Assembly (NCBI GenBank): GCA_022592435.1
Contig: JABYQS010000240.1
Coordinates: 1 to 47,877 of the forward strand
Reading direction: 5' to 3'
Length of the DNA stretch: 47,877 bases
Source: Cerioporus squamosus
Lineage: Eukaryota; Basidiomycota; Agaricomycetes; Polyporales; Polyporaceae
Shown here: positions 11,132 to 21,790 of the stretch, piece by piece
How the letters are laid out: every line of letters starts with the position of its first letter
Position numbering within the stretch: the stretch's first letter is position 1
Notes under the pieces: model-generated
Database searches by the model: none
What the model saw: only the letters and a program-made list of their open reading frames with translations
Told to the model about the DNA's origin: nothing
Program-made: the position numbers and the translations under genes

Positions 11132-12989
11132 ATGGCGGTCATCATCCAGCGTCCTCTAAAAGGCTCCCGCATCTCCTCCTTCTATCCCGTCAAGTCCTTG
11201 CCGCCCCTCTCTGCGCTCGACAGCGCGTTCCAACTGCAAGAATACATCTCCCTCCTCATCCGGCTCGATGTCCATGACGTAGAACGCATCGTCTCCATTC
11301 CAGGCAAGGGGTCCAGCGAAGGTCAGGATAGTACCGACGCGAAGGGTGAGGACAAGGACGGCGAGAAGGATGGTTCGGGCAACGTGAACGTCGACGAGGC
11401 GTGCTGGGTGTACGAGCAGCTCCGGTGAGTATCAGTCGGTGGTGGTGTTCGGTACGCAAGTTGACTTGCAGTACCGTAGTCGGCTCGCGCAGGACCTGTC
11501 GCACCCCCTCATCACCATGTTGCAGCAAGAGTGCACGCGTAGCACATGTCCTGAGATGAAGGCGGGTGAATGGTTGTACTTGTGCGTTGCCCACGGCAAT
11601 GAGGGCGCCATGGAGGTATGTTATGTGCTACTAGCACCCACGCGTTGAATACACTGACGCGTCCGCACACAGCAATGTTGTGCTATCGACTACATCCTGC
11701 ACACGCTGGACAGCGCAACTGCGCTCCTCAACTCGCCCCGCGCGTTCCCCTCGCGCCTGTCCGTTCCAGCTGCCTCCCACCGCCACTTCTCTTCACTCGC
11801 ACGACGACTCGGCCGCATCTTTGCACACGCATATTTCCACCACCGCGAAGCATTTGAGCAAGCCGAGGCCGAGTCCTCCCTCTATGCGCGCTTCCTCGCG
11901 CTAACCTCCAAGTTCGAGCTCGTCCCCGCCGAATTCCTCGTAATCCCTCCTCGCCTTACCGCCATGTCCGACGACGAGCGCGGCGGCCGCGGCGACCACG
12001 TCGAGCCCCCACGTCTTCTCGCGGCGTCTCTCGACCCCCGCAGGGACCTTGGGCGGGACGAGCATGGATGGCCAGGTGAGGGTGGCCAGGGCCGGGACCG
12101 TGGCACCAGCCCCCCTGGACCCGCCGGCCAGCAGCGGAACGAGAGCCCTCGCAAGTTTGGCCGGAACAGGACAGACACCATGGTCTACAGCGAGGCGTTC
12201 AGCGTCGCCGAGGAGCTCGCTAAGAGCGACCTGTCCGAGGTCGACATCGACCGCGAGGTTGCGGCAGAGCGTGCAGCTGCGACGGAAGAAGACCTTCCCC
12301 CGATCACCATCCCTGGTCCCTCCTCCGACTCTGCACCTGTTCCTCCCGCTGAAGAACCAGAAGTGGAGTCGCCGGTGGCTGAGGAGGGGGAGTCTCCAGA
12401 AGTCCCATCACACGAAAGCGAGGCCGCCGCTGAAGAATCAGCACTCATGCAGGTGCCGACTTTGATCGTTGTACCCAGTGGATCGGACGAGGACGAGGAA
12501 GAGGAGGAAGGCGAAGCTGTGGAAGAGCAGTCTGCGGAATCGGAACCGAAAGCCTCCGAGGACGCTGCGCCTGCAGATGAGGCAGAGGAGCGCGCGGCTG
12601 AGGCGCCAACGCCCGAAGAGCCCGAAGAGCCTGTCACGGAGGAGGAGCCTTCCAAAGACGATGCGGCCCCTCAGAGCGAGCCAGCTGCAGCTGAGGCAGC
12701 CGAGGCACAAGAGGACAGCGAGGAAGATAGCGACGAGGAAGAGGAGGAGGATGGAGAGGAGACGAAAGAGGAGGCAAAGGAGTCTGCTGAGGATGCTCCC
12801 GCCGAAGTGCCCGAGGTCGAGGAGGCTCATGCAGCTGAGGTTGTTCCCGAACCTGAGGCGAAGGGCGAAGAGGAGGAGGCTGCGGAGGAGGCTGCGGAGG
12901 AGGCTGAGGAGAAGGCCGAGGAGAAGGCCGTGGAGAAGGAGGAGGAGGCTCCCTCGACAGAGCCTACGACGGCTAGCGAGGAGTCATGA
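11132..12989 (+). CDS. Mob1/phocein family protein (Mob4-like) with long acidic C-terminal tail
   Basis: Mob domain protein closest in motif to phocein/Mob4, the Mob subunit of the STRIPAK phosphatase-kinase complex that controls cell fusion, septation and development in fungi. It starts MAVIIQRPLKGSRISSFYPV at 11132. Two introns lie at about 11427-11475 and 11616-11673. The zinc site is complete: ECTRSTC (Cx4C) and HAYFHH (Hx4H). Other family text includes WLYLCVAHGNEG, CCAIDYILHTLDSATALLNS and FPSRLSV. The Mob core ends near EFLVIPPRL (about residue 225). After it come a Pro/Gly/Arg-rich linker and then about 250 residues of Glu/Ala/Pro low complexity ending in EEPTTASEES-like sequence at 12989. 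The same open frame runs from core to tail without a stop, so the tail is part of the protein. An acidic insertion (KGEDKDGEKDG) also interrupts the N-terminal core. Confidence 0.88.
12240..12986 (+). repeat. Glu/Ala-rich low-complexity coding tract
   Basis: Imperfect GAG/GAA and GCx-rich codon repetition encoding the acidic tail of the Mob4-like protein. The clearest units are near 12880-12960 (GAGGAGGCTGCG-type repeats). The opposite strand shows long open serine/leucine-rich frames here, which are composition shadows. Such tracts vary in length between strains. Confidence 0.8.
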
Positions 12990-13275
12990 TTACGACGCGC
13001 TGCATGATACGTTGGACGACCGGGGCTTGACACTTGTACCGTCCGCGCTGGCCGCGAGCTCGAGTGCGAGCTCCGCGGTCGTGTTGTATGTACAGATACC
13101 CGCTTCACGCTATGCTATTGACTTCCTTGTGCGGGTCCTCATCGGATCATTGTGTCTACGTACTGGATCTTTGAGGAATCACATTCGGGCGATCGGTGGT
13201 GTGGCTAGATACTACTACATACAGGAAGGATATCTTACAATGCCTCCACGCGGTTTTATCAACGCACATGAGAGA

Positions 13276-14749
13276 CTAGCTGGTAGCCAGTGACCATGAC
13301 TTGGAGCTCGACCCTGTCGAATCATCCTCATTCCCGCCCACTGTCTTCCTACCACGACGCTCAACGTCGACGTAGTCGAGTCCGCGAGCTGTCACGTCGT
13401 CTCGAAGTGGAGAACGGAGACTGCGAGGCCTGAGTCTGCCCAGAATGATGTGCCCCGCTGGGGTTGCCATGCAATACGACGTGTGTTGAGGAGAACGTGA
13501 GATCCCTGGCACGAGAACGACGATTCCGTGCTGTCAGCATGGTGAACGATGTTTTGGACAGGTAGCATGACTCACCGCGAACGAGAGAGTCGCGATTTCC
13601 CATCTAGGCATCGGATGCAATGGTCACTATGCCGAGCGTACCGAGTCAAGATCAGAGACGACGCACGAGAAGCCAACGCCAGCTAAGGGAGTCGTCTCCA
13701 TCGCATAGAAGACGGCGTTCAGTAGCATGGCCACTGTGACACTAACTGTGAATCGCTGGCCAGCCACACTACTATCCATAGCTCTCACCGAAGATGACTG
13801 CATAGGCCCAGGTGCCATCCCTCATGAGTACGAACATGGTTGAGTTCTTCCGGCCTAAGACTGATGGACCAGCGACACCGGTAGTGAACTTGAAAAGCGT
13901 GAGGGCGAATAGTGTGGTCTCGAAGGCTAGGGGCAATATCCTAGCGCAGTTCGATATGAGTGCTCAAGCCATCGTAACACCAGATCGACTGGTCAACTCA
14001 CCAGTAAAAGGAAAACAATCTTGGCGTTGATGTGACGACGCAGCTCCTCGTCATCTGAAACTGGGGTATTGTCACGGAGAGGATCCCCACCATACAGCAG
14101 ACTACCGCAAAGAGAAAGGTCGATAAGGAGAACCGGAGAATCCGGTTCTGACTGTACATAGCAAATACTAGGTCGCACGTAAACTCAGCGAGATACGGGC
14201 TTGTCATTGCAGGAAGATGGCTTACCTCGAGTCAGGAGAATAAGCTCGACCGCCAATGTCAGGCTTTGGATGGCGATGTTCTGATATATTTGCATGATTG
14301 TACATCGCGCTGGGGTCCATGCGATACCCGGCTCGACGAGCATGAACAAAGAACTGTATCCAAGTTCAGCTAATATACGGGCAGCGCAGCCTACCCGGGC
14401 TTACTAGAGCACTACAACCACTTCACCCGGCGGTTAGGGCCCCTGCAAAAGTGTGGTTAGTGTGGGTTTGAAATACTTCTTTTCAGACATGCGAGATCTA
14501 CTCACGTCCAGATCAGTTCGATCTTCGATCACCATCATCTTAGTCCTTTTGTACGAAGGGATGTAGTAGATGCCGCCTCACCTCATCGCCCAGGTTGAGA
14601 AGAATGTCGTACAGAACAAAAGTGATAGAAGCGACTCCGGCGCGCGCAGTCCCTGTTGCACGAGCCGTAATTTGCAGTCGTCGGCGCACACGAGCCTATG
14701 AAGCATTGAACGCACCTTGCGCGGCTTGCACTTCACCTACAGCGGCCAT
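13276..14749 (-). pseudogene. Copy A: decayed DUF6533-type seven-helix membrane protein
   Basis: Close paralogue of gene B (23158-24681), sharing exon order and intron positions. It starts MAAVGEVQAAQ at 14749. After an intron it gives AGVASITFVLYDILLNLGDE, then IELIWT, then GPNRRVKWL followed at once by TAG (14412-14414). Gene B has LYMAVRYPPFVVLC at that place. The alignment by eye shows a deletion of about 28 nt in A here, which destroys helix 2 and shifts the frame. The downstream exons remain well preserved: MQIYQNIAIQSLTLAVELIL, YSQNRILRFSLSTFLFAV, then ILPLAFETTLFALTLFKF and VAMLLNAVFYAMETTP. Near 13392-13402 a one-base loss gives a TGA. Adding one G restores LDYVDVERRGRK to 13276, so that break may be a sequence error. 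The 28-nt deletion is not of that kind. I therefore call this a young pseudogene. Confidence 0.72.
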
Positions 14750-15005
14750 TGAGAATGTCGAGGATCGCTAAGCCCTGGTCCATTACCCTGGAATCCTGGA
14801 TGTACTTTTGAGCATGAGCTATTACTCACGCTCGTCAATGTCCCATCGGGTTGGAAGGCACAGATACCGCAGTCGATCGCAGAAGTCGCATCACCGTTCC
14901 CATCTGCTGTCATTCCAACGACTAGAAGCAGCGTAGTACCTTGTGCAATATGGCCTGGGCGAGTGAAGATGTGACCACTGCTCATCCGACACAGCCTAGA
15001 GCCCG
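14750..15005 (-). other. Spacer segment conserved between the duplicated blocks
   Basis: A minus-strand open frame beginning MSSGHIFTRPGHIAQG (14985) and containing ATSAIDCGICAFQPDGTLTS. Its counterpart at about 24763-24960 has a related stretch (TSSIGCDICAL in one frame). Both are followed by the same GTGAGTAA-like splice donor. The similarity extends beyond the DUF6533 genes, so it is either part of the duplicated intergenic DNA or a fragment of a small cysteine-bearing gene. I do not recognise a family. Confidence 0.35.
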
Positions 15006-15179
15006 TCGCCGCAAATTATCTACAATGTATGATGCACGTTCGGCTCCAATTCTCGCTGTCCAGGTTACGGGCGTTGAGTCGATCAATAGTGACCGCAGGC
15101 AAGATACTTGAGAATTGAGGTCGCAGTGCGGATGGTGTCCGATTTTCGCGGGTTCATATTTCATGGTTCCTGGCTTGTC

Positions 15180-15560
15180 AATGGCGATAGAACCATTGAG
15201 AGCGTATATCGCCGTTCTGAAAGTGTTTGAACGACATGAAAACCTTATTGATGCGTGGGTCAGTATCAAGGATGCTGAATGATAGCCAAGAACGACAGCG
15301 TACGACATCATAGATGCGTTCCCAGCTGCCGAAGTCAGATGGTCAGCTTAAGACTGCGAACGGGACCTCAATATTGCGCCACTCACAACTTGAAAGTAGT
15401 ATGTGGAGGCCAGCCAGCAGAATTTTCGTCCATCAGTTGATTGCAAAGGGGTGCGAGTATGCCAGCTACTTGTATGCAGATCTAAGATCTCAATCAGCAT
15501 TCGCAAAGCGGCGAGGAACTCACCGAAGACGATAGTGCGCACACGCCGATGTACCGCTTG
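15180..15560 (-). pseudogene. Relic D: 3' part of a C-like DUF6533-type gene
   Basis: Degenerate sequence matching the 3' third of gene C. Read on the minus strand, it has ATCGTCTTCGGTGAG where C has its IIFG splice donor. Then come TTGTGAGTGGC, CAGCTGGGAACGC and ATGATGTCGTACGC, matching C's TTGTGAGTGGC, CAGCTGGGAACTC and GTGATGTCGTACGC. No continuous reading frame survives and the N-terminal two thirds are absent. Its place upstream of copy A mirrors the C-B order at 23-26 kb. Confidence 0.55.
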
Positions 15561-15753
15561 ATTCTGTCGTACTGTATCACATTTTCTTGGCGGACGATTG
15601 CGAACCAACAGCGAGTGCGCAGAGAAGAGGTATCATACAATGGATATATAGGTGATTCCATAGATGCATGCGAGAGAGAGAGCAGCGGTGCGGGGAGTGA
15701 TGGTGATGATAGTGTACAGCAGAGAACAACAACAGATCCAAGAATACAACCGT

Positions 15754-18700
15754 TCACATCAAGAAGTCCTGCGTGTGCTTGCGCAGGTACGCCTGAGAAA
15801 TGTTCATCCAGTGGTAGAAATCAAATGCAACCGTCTTCGGGCATCCCAACGCCTCAGCCTTGATCTCGCACAGGTCGCGCATACTCACGTTCCAGGGGAA
15901 GCGGCTCCACTTGTTGAACGTCTTCTGGGTGTCGTAGATGTACGCGTACGACGCCTTGACGCGACGTGCCTCGTGCGCGCTGAAGCAGAGCAAGTTCGCA
16001 GGCTTCCGGTGGAACTCGAGCGAGGCGGCGCGAAGGACGTCCTGCCGCTTCTCGATCGGCAGATCGGTGAACGTCTTGTGCTTCTGCCCCTTGTTGGCGT
16101 TCGCGGACCGCATGACCTTCTCCTTGTCGTACATCGCCTCGACGTGGGCCTTGATCATGTCGAGCTCCTCCTGCATGCGTGGGCTGTCGTGGACTTTGGA
16201 GAGCGTCCTCGCGCGCTCGCAGGCGTTCTCCCACGGAGCAGCGAGGTCGCTGTCGTAGGGGGCGACTGTGTCGACGACGAGCTTCGCCTCAATGCGTCTG
16301 GACTCCTTGTTGCATTCGCTTTGTATGACCTTGTGTAGGTGGTCCATGACGAATTTGTCCAGCGTGGGCTGACGCCTGAGGTTAGACCGATTCTTGTAGT
16401 CGGCCATGTGTCGCTCCTCCTCCTCTACGGCCTCCTTCCAAGCGGGGCCTCGGCTCTGCCAGATGTTATTGCGACAATGTTCGCGGTAGATTTCCGGCTT
16501 GACGGTGACGCCAGTCTTAGAACCGTCGAGGATGGCGCAGAACCTACCATGTGTCAATGATACCACCAAAGCCATCGTAGATGGGAACTTACATGTATGC
16601 TAGGAAGATCGTCTCCGGATGGTCATACCCCTTGTGATAGGTACTATTCTCCCACCATGTCGAGTACTGCCCGACCAGGGACTTGTCCTGGAGCGCGCCG
16701 AGCAGGTACGTCTGGAGCGAGTAGATCTTGAAATCATCCGTCGCGTCGGCTGGCATGCGGGCTTGGTATTCCCGCACAGTCTCCGAGTTCTTGAGTAGAC
16801 ACGCCTTGACAGTGGGAGGTTCGACAGCAAACTTGCGCGGATCAGGGCTCTTGAAGTCCTGGACAATCCTAGGATCCCAGAACACCTCCATAGTGTCGCC
16901 ATCGTAGTCACCTGCCGTATACGTGAGATGGAATCGTGCAGACAAGACGGGTTCGCTTACCTCCTCCTGTCAAGCTCGCCAGATGGCGGTCCAAAGACTC
17001 GCCATTGAAGACATGGCTCTTCGTGGAGACTACGATGACGTCCACATAGTGGCTGAGCTTGTAGTGTTCAACAGCGCGGACCTGGAAGATATCAGTATAC
17101 GATCAGGTCCTTGGCCAGCATCAATTTACCTTCTGGACATCGCTTGGGACTTTGCACGGGTGACGAGTCACCTGAAGCGGGCAAATCACGATAAGCCAGT
17201 GTACCAACAGAGTCATTAGACAAGCGCACCAAAACATCACCCTTGACTAGGTCGGTCATCCTCCCACTCGAATCGGGCAAGTTACGCTGCGAACTCTTGA
17301 CGTGGATCTCCCCAGGCCCGAGTACGCCATAAGGATCTGCAGACAGAACCAACACGTCAGAAGGAGTGGCCGTGCCCGCAGCGAAGTTCGAGACATACCA
17401 GGAACGATGAACGCCGAGCAAGACATCGGCACTGCGAACCGATACCGCGTCCTGAACGTCTTCACGACCTTCCTCGCGACCTCTTTCAGCTTCGCCCTCA
17501 ACAACAGATTCGTCTCCGGGCGGAAACCCGAGTCGAGCATCACCATGCACGTCTCCTCCAGACTCGACGGCTGACCGCTGATCGGGTCCTCCCACCACGC
17601 GCTGCTCCGGTCCTCCACCGCGCGGTCGAGCTGCGTCAGCCCGTCCTCGTCGTCCCACTCCTCCTCTTCGCGGTCGTCCGCGACGTGGCCCGCAACGCGC
17701 GCGGTGCCCGATGACGCGCGGGCAAGGCGCGCAGGCATCACGCCGCCCTCCTTCGAGAGCGCGTGCCAGAGCAGCTTCATCTCCGCGTTGTACTTCTCTT
17801 GGTCGACAGGCTTCCGGCCTCGGAGGGCGACTTGTCCCAGTCGAGCAGCGCGTCGAGGCGCTCCTTGATGTTCACCTGGAACAGCTCGCCGAAGCGTTCG
17901 AACGGCACCCCGTTTTCGGCAAAGTTCGTGATCGTCTCCGTCGAGAGCTTCGCGGGACACCTCAATCGCGAGGCGCGCAGGACATCGAGTGTGAGCTTCG
18001 CGGGATCGGTCCCCGTGGGGAGGATGCATTCGCTCAAGGGGGCGTTTGTGTACTTGATCTTGGTTTGGGACGGGCGCAGCCAGATCCTTGGCTTGTCCTC
18101 CAGCTCTGGAGGTAGATCGTGGCGAACGAGGAGAAGGCCCTTCGCGCCCCCAACTCGGCACTGTATGGCCGTAGGCTGGATAGGCCACGGAAACTTGTCG
18201 TAGAGGGCCTGCATCACAGCGCGATTAGCGAAACCACAGCCATCGGTCATCTGCATCTCACTAGGAGGCTTTCCGCGACCATCGAATGCCTCGCAGACTG
18301 TACGAATGTGAGCGGTCTAGCGAGAACGTCAACGCGCAGGGTTACTCACTGATGTCGTCTTCAAACTCGATGTGAGGTGGCTCTAGCCGGAGGCCAGGAA
18401 CCGAGTTGGAAAGGCCTAGCGCGAATCGCGCAGCCCATTTAGCCATGGTCTAGGTGCCAATCAAGTCAGCCTCACATCGTACCAAGACGAAGCCCGACAT
18501 GGATTTTTCCCGCACCTGGTCATTGTTCAACTCCAGGTCGTTATGCCACTCAATAAGCTCAAAAAGAGACATCTCCCCGGGAGCAGCAGCTTCAGACGTG
18601 GGCGCGATACAAACATCTCCCTCACCGGGACCCTCCCTCACCACTTCGTTCGTCCTAAACAAGAACACATTCTGCTCCTTCGCAAAGAACGCGCGGAACA

Positions 18701-20160
18701 CAGCGCCCGAGATGACGAACGGCCGGTAGAAGTACTCCGCGAGGGTCCCGCCCTTCTGCATGAGCGCGTCCTTCTGGATGCGCACGCGAATGAACCGGCG
18801 CGACCCGAAGCGCCGCATGAACCGGTTCGACGTGCCCAGCGTCGGGCGGTCGAGCACGAGCCGGAAGTCGTCCTTCTTCTCCTTGTCGACGATGACTTTG
18901 GCAGTGAAGTGCACTTTGCCGCCGTACCAGCTGGGGTCCTCTGGGAGGAACGCTTCGCCCTCGTTGCACCCAAGAGCGCCGTACGGATGGTTGTGCAGGA
19001 TCTGGTCCTCTTGGTCGAGCTCTGTCCAGGGCAACTGCACACAGTGATTAGCAGGCAGACATTCCACGTTGTCACAAGCGTACCTTGGCGGATTGCTCGC
19101 GAGCAAAAGCCATCTCAAACTCGGCCGGGATTTCATCATTGTCGTCCTTGAGCATTTTCTGCGTGCCCTTGCCCTTGCCAGCCTTGCCATTGGACACAGT
19201 TGCGGCCGCTTCTGCAGCTCGCCTCTCTCTGTCCGTCTCCCTAGCCTTCTCGACGAACCTGGTGACTTCAGGCGCCAGCGGAAGTGTTCTTCCCCTTGTG
19301 GATCCACTCGTTCAGCGTCGGGATGGTGAAGCGTTCATAACCGAAGCCCGTGTTCACGTAGCGCGAAATCTCCCACTGAACGCCCCATGGGAGGCGCTTC
19401 AGCCAATTCATGAGGGGCGCCGAGTGAGCCTAGCAGCGTTCGTCAGCACACAGCAGCCACGGCAAGGACGCGGAACTGACCACAACAACGGGCTTCGCAG
19501 GCTTGTACTCGCGTGCGGGCACGCGAGATGGCTGTGGGAGGAGAGTGGCAGGAGGCGGCGGTTCATCTGCTGGTGTCGAAGACTCCAGGGATGTGGAGGG
19601 TGTCGTGGTGGACTTGCTTGAGGATGCGGAGGCAGAACTTGCACCGAAGGGCAACGGATTGATAGCACCTGCGCTGGGGAGAGGACTCGGGTGATAGGAA
19701 AGTGTCCTAGTCGTGCCTGCTCCAGGTTGAGTTGTGGGTGCGGACGCAACGGCGGTGGAGCCCGTGTCTGTGCGCCGCACAGAGCTGGGACCTGGCTCAT
19801 CTACCACACTAGGAGTGGACACATGAGCGGTGAGATGTGAAGTCGAGCTAGAGTCCGATGTTTGCGACGTATGGAGTATCTTGCTGGGCGCTTGGATTCC
19901 CCTTCGTCGCGGGCAGCACGCTTCCGCTTTAACTCAGCTGTAACCTCTTCCATGGCCTGGGTGAGTGCGTCGGCCGTCTCGTAAGTGGAGTCCACGTTGA
20001 GGGTCGTATCGCCATCTGTTGTGACATCTCCGACATCGTCCTCCTGGTCTACACAACGTGTGAGCGCGGGAGGGCATATAGCGTGGGCGGATACTATTCA
20101 CCGAAGTCTGCGATAACGTTAGTCAAGTCATCCTCTCCAAAGTACTGCGTGTAGTTGGTT
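15754..20160 (-). CDS. RNA-dependent RNA polymerase (QDE-1/RDR type, RNA silencing)
   Basis: Cellular RdRP that makes double-stranded RNA from aberrant transcripts and feeds Dicer/Argonaute silencing. The catalytic loop GDYDGDTMEVFWDP carries the three aspartates (codons 16895-16909). Other family blocks are MTDGCGFANRA, RVGGAKGLLLVRHDL, IWLRPSQTKIKY, RYRFAVPMSCSAFIVP joined to DPYGVLGPGEIHVKSS, and SGQPSSLEETCMVMLDSGF. The C-terminus ends KHTQDFLM at 15754. The N-terminus is a Ser/Pro/Thr-rich, probably disordered region preceded by an acidic/basic segment (TQYFGEDDLTNVIADF). The first exon is unresolved, so the start is approximate. Single-base frame breaks occur near 17820-17827, 19290-19294 and possibly 19886-19888, each in a short C/G run. 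Conserved text continues in the next frame each time. I read these as sequence errors, but a recently inactivated gene is possible. It lies between two copies of a duplicated block. Confidence 0.88.
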
Positions 20161-20921
20161 GACTATAACAGAGGGTCAGCCAACGCTAAGGTCCATGTTA
20201 CGACATCACTAGAGGCCCAGACAAAGACTCGCTCTGCAAACTAGCAGACTGGCCGTGAGCTGCCTCTGCATTAGACTACGATCTCTACCATGAACATCAT
20301 GAGCTCAGCACCGGCTGAGACAGACGAATGATAGTGGACGTGTATTGAAGCACAGTAGCTCTATGGCGCCATGCGACGATGTCTACTGAACAGGAGATAC
20401 ACAGTACTAGTAGTACGCCTACGCTTGGGGTACTCGACCCTAGGGTCTACGCAACCACAACGTTACAACTTAGTGCATGTGATAGACGCAACGACCCACA
20501 GACAGCGGGTTCAAATAGGGCACAGGTGCATCGGGGGATGGCACCCCCGTTGTCGTCATCGACTATATGTCGCCGACCATCAGATAACTAGGCATCCTCG
20601 AGATGCCAGTTTGTAAAACGACCTCCAAATATGATCCAGTAACAAGGTAGCTATACGCCCGATATTATCCAGCTTGCCCGTCTCCATAGCGAAGGCAGGG
20701 GTTACATCAGGATATGAGGATACGCCGCAACGATATTGACGATTGCGCGCAAAGCGTCAGGTCGCGTCGGCAGAGGTGCAGAGGTCAAGGCATAAAGCCC
20801 GCGAAGGCAGGTGGAACGCCGCGAAGGGACGAACGGTCACAAAACGTGCGTGGACAACCACCGAGACGTCGATATGACTGCTCAGCATTTTTGGTCCGGT
20901 TTAGTCAGGCGGGCTTTCCTG

Positions 20922-20951
20922 TAGCTTGTCTGTTGTCTGTCAGACAAGCTA
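20922..20951. repeat. Perfect 11-bp inverted repeat with 8-nt loop
   Basis: TAGCTTGTCTG and CAGACAAGCTA are exact reverse complements around an 8-base spacer, TTGTCTGT. It sits in intergenic DNA with no tail of T residues. It could be a binding site, a hairpin or a transposon footprint. The sequence alone does not say. Confidence 0.6.
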
Positions 20952-20990
20952 TCTAGTCGCACTTAGTCGCCAGGACGTGCTCCTAGACCC

Positions 20991-21008
20991 GTCGCGTCGC
21001 GTCGCGTC
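20991..21008. repeat. GTCGC pentanucleotide microsatellite
   Basis: Three full GTCGC units and a partial fourth, 40 bp to the right of the inverted repeat. It is non-coding as far as I can tell. Confidence 0.7.
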
Positions 21009-21790
21009 TATCGTCCGCGTCGTCTCTACGCGCCTCTGCGGGCCTTCGCAGGGTGTTCTGTACTGACTTCCCTGGCGCGAGCAGAACACAGGTGAGAGCA
21101 ACTAGAACGCAATGGGCCAAGCTGCACGGCAAATTTGCGGTTGCAAAGCGCATGAGATCCATCTGGAGAAGGCTGCCGTAGCCTGTGATGCACAACAGCA
21201 GCCTTTCCCATGGCACAGCGATGACGTTGAACGACGCTCTCCTTGACAGGAATGCAGCACCAAGAAGGGAGAGATCACAGTTGGCGCAGTATAGAATACG
21301 CACCTGCGATGAAAGAGAGAGAGACGATCCGCTTCGCGATGGAATCGCGCCCGCGTCCTCCGCGACCATGTTGTGCCGCGCGGAACCTTTTGAGTGTGCA
21401 GACAGTAGAGCGCGTCACCGCGCGCGTTCGGGCGCGGTTCGTGGGCTTGTTGACTGGGGGGACTTCGGGATGCTTGCGGTGCTAAACCAAGAGAGAGAGT
21501 AGATGGCTGGGCTATATGGCGCGTAGATGGTGGTCGAGAAGGGCAGAGGAAGACGAGAGTCGCGCAGAACTGCAACCCTCGGCCTGTCCTCTGGCGCCCG
21601 CGTTGGATCGGCGATCATGTGATCGAATCGCGGTGGCCACTTGAGATATGGGCGCCTATCTGGCCACGCGACTTTGCTTCCGTCCCTCACCCGCTTCCGG
21701 CTCTGCATCGACGACTCCGAGTCAATCCCAGCGCCGCCGGAGTTCTTCACTCATTAACCACAGGGACCACCGGCTTCTCCCATTGCGTTG

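Larger units (their letters stand above)
13276..15560 (-). repeat. Segmental duplication, left copy (D-A block)
   Basis: Colinear with 23158-25600. From right to left it carries a relic of a C-like gene (D), a short conserved spacer segment and copy A. Identity is clear at nucleotide level around 13440-13600 against 23290-23460, 13800-14170 against 23690-24060, and 15290-15380 against 25370-25460. The offset stays near 9.9-10.1 kb throughout, as expected of one duplicated block with small indels. No target-site duplication or terminal repeat could be seen at its ends. Confidence 0.68.
20161..21790. other. Intergenic region, about 1.6 kb
   Basis: Contains the unresolved 5' end of the RdRP gene (left side) and the promoter of the Rrg7-like gene (right side). 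In between are an 11-bp hairpin at 20922-20951 and a GTCGC microsatellite at 20991-21008. Open frames of 100-157 codons on both strands at 21100-21750 lack family motifs and overlap one another, so I do not call them. Confidence 0.5.

Noticed and set aside
12469..13293. Plus-strand Arg-rich frame of 274 codons
   Set aside because: It is an out-of-frame reading of the Glu-rich tail of the Mob4-like gene, where GAG/GAA becomes AGR/GAR text.
15664..16338. Long plus-strand frame of 224 codons
   Set aside because: It is antisense to the well-supported RdRP C-terminal exon and has no motif of its own.
21102..21575. Minus-strand frame of 157 codons near the Rrg7 promoter
   Set aside because: It has overlapping open frames on both strands and biased composition. 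No motif was found.
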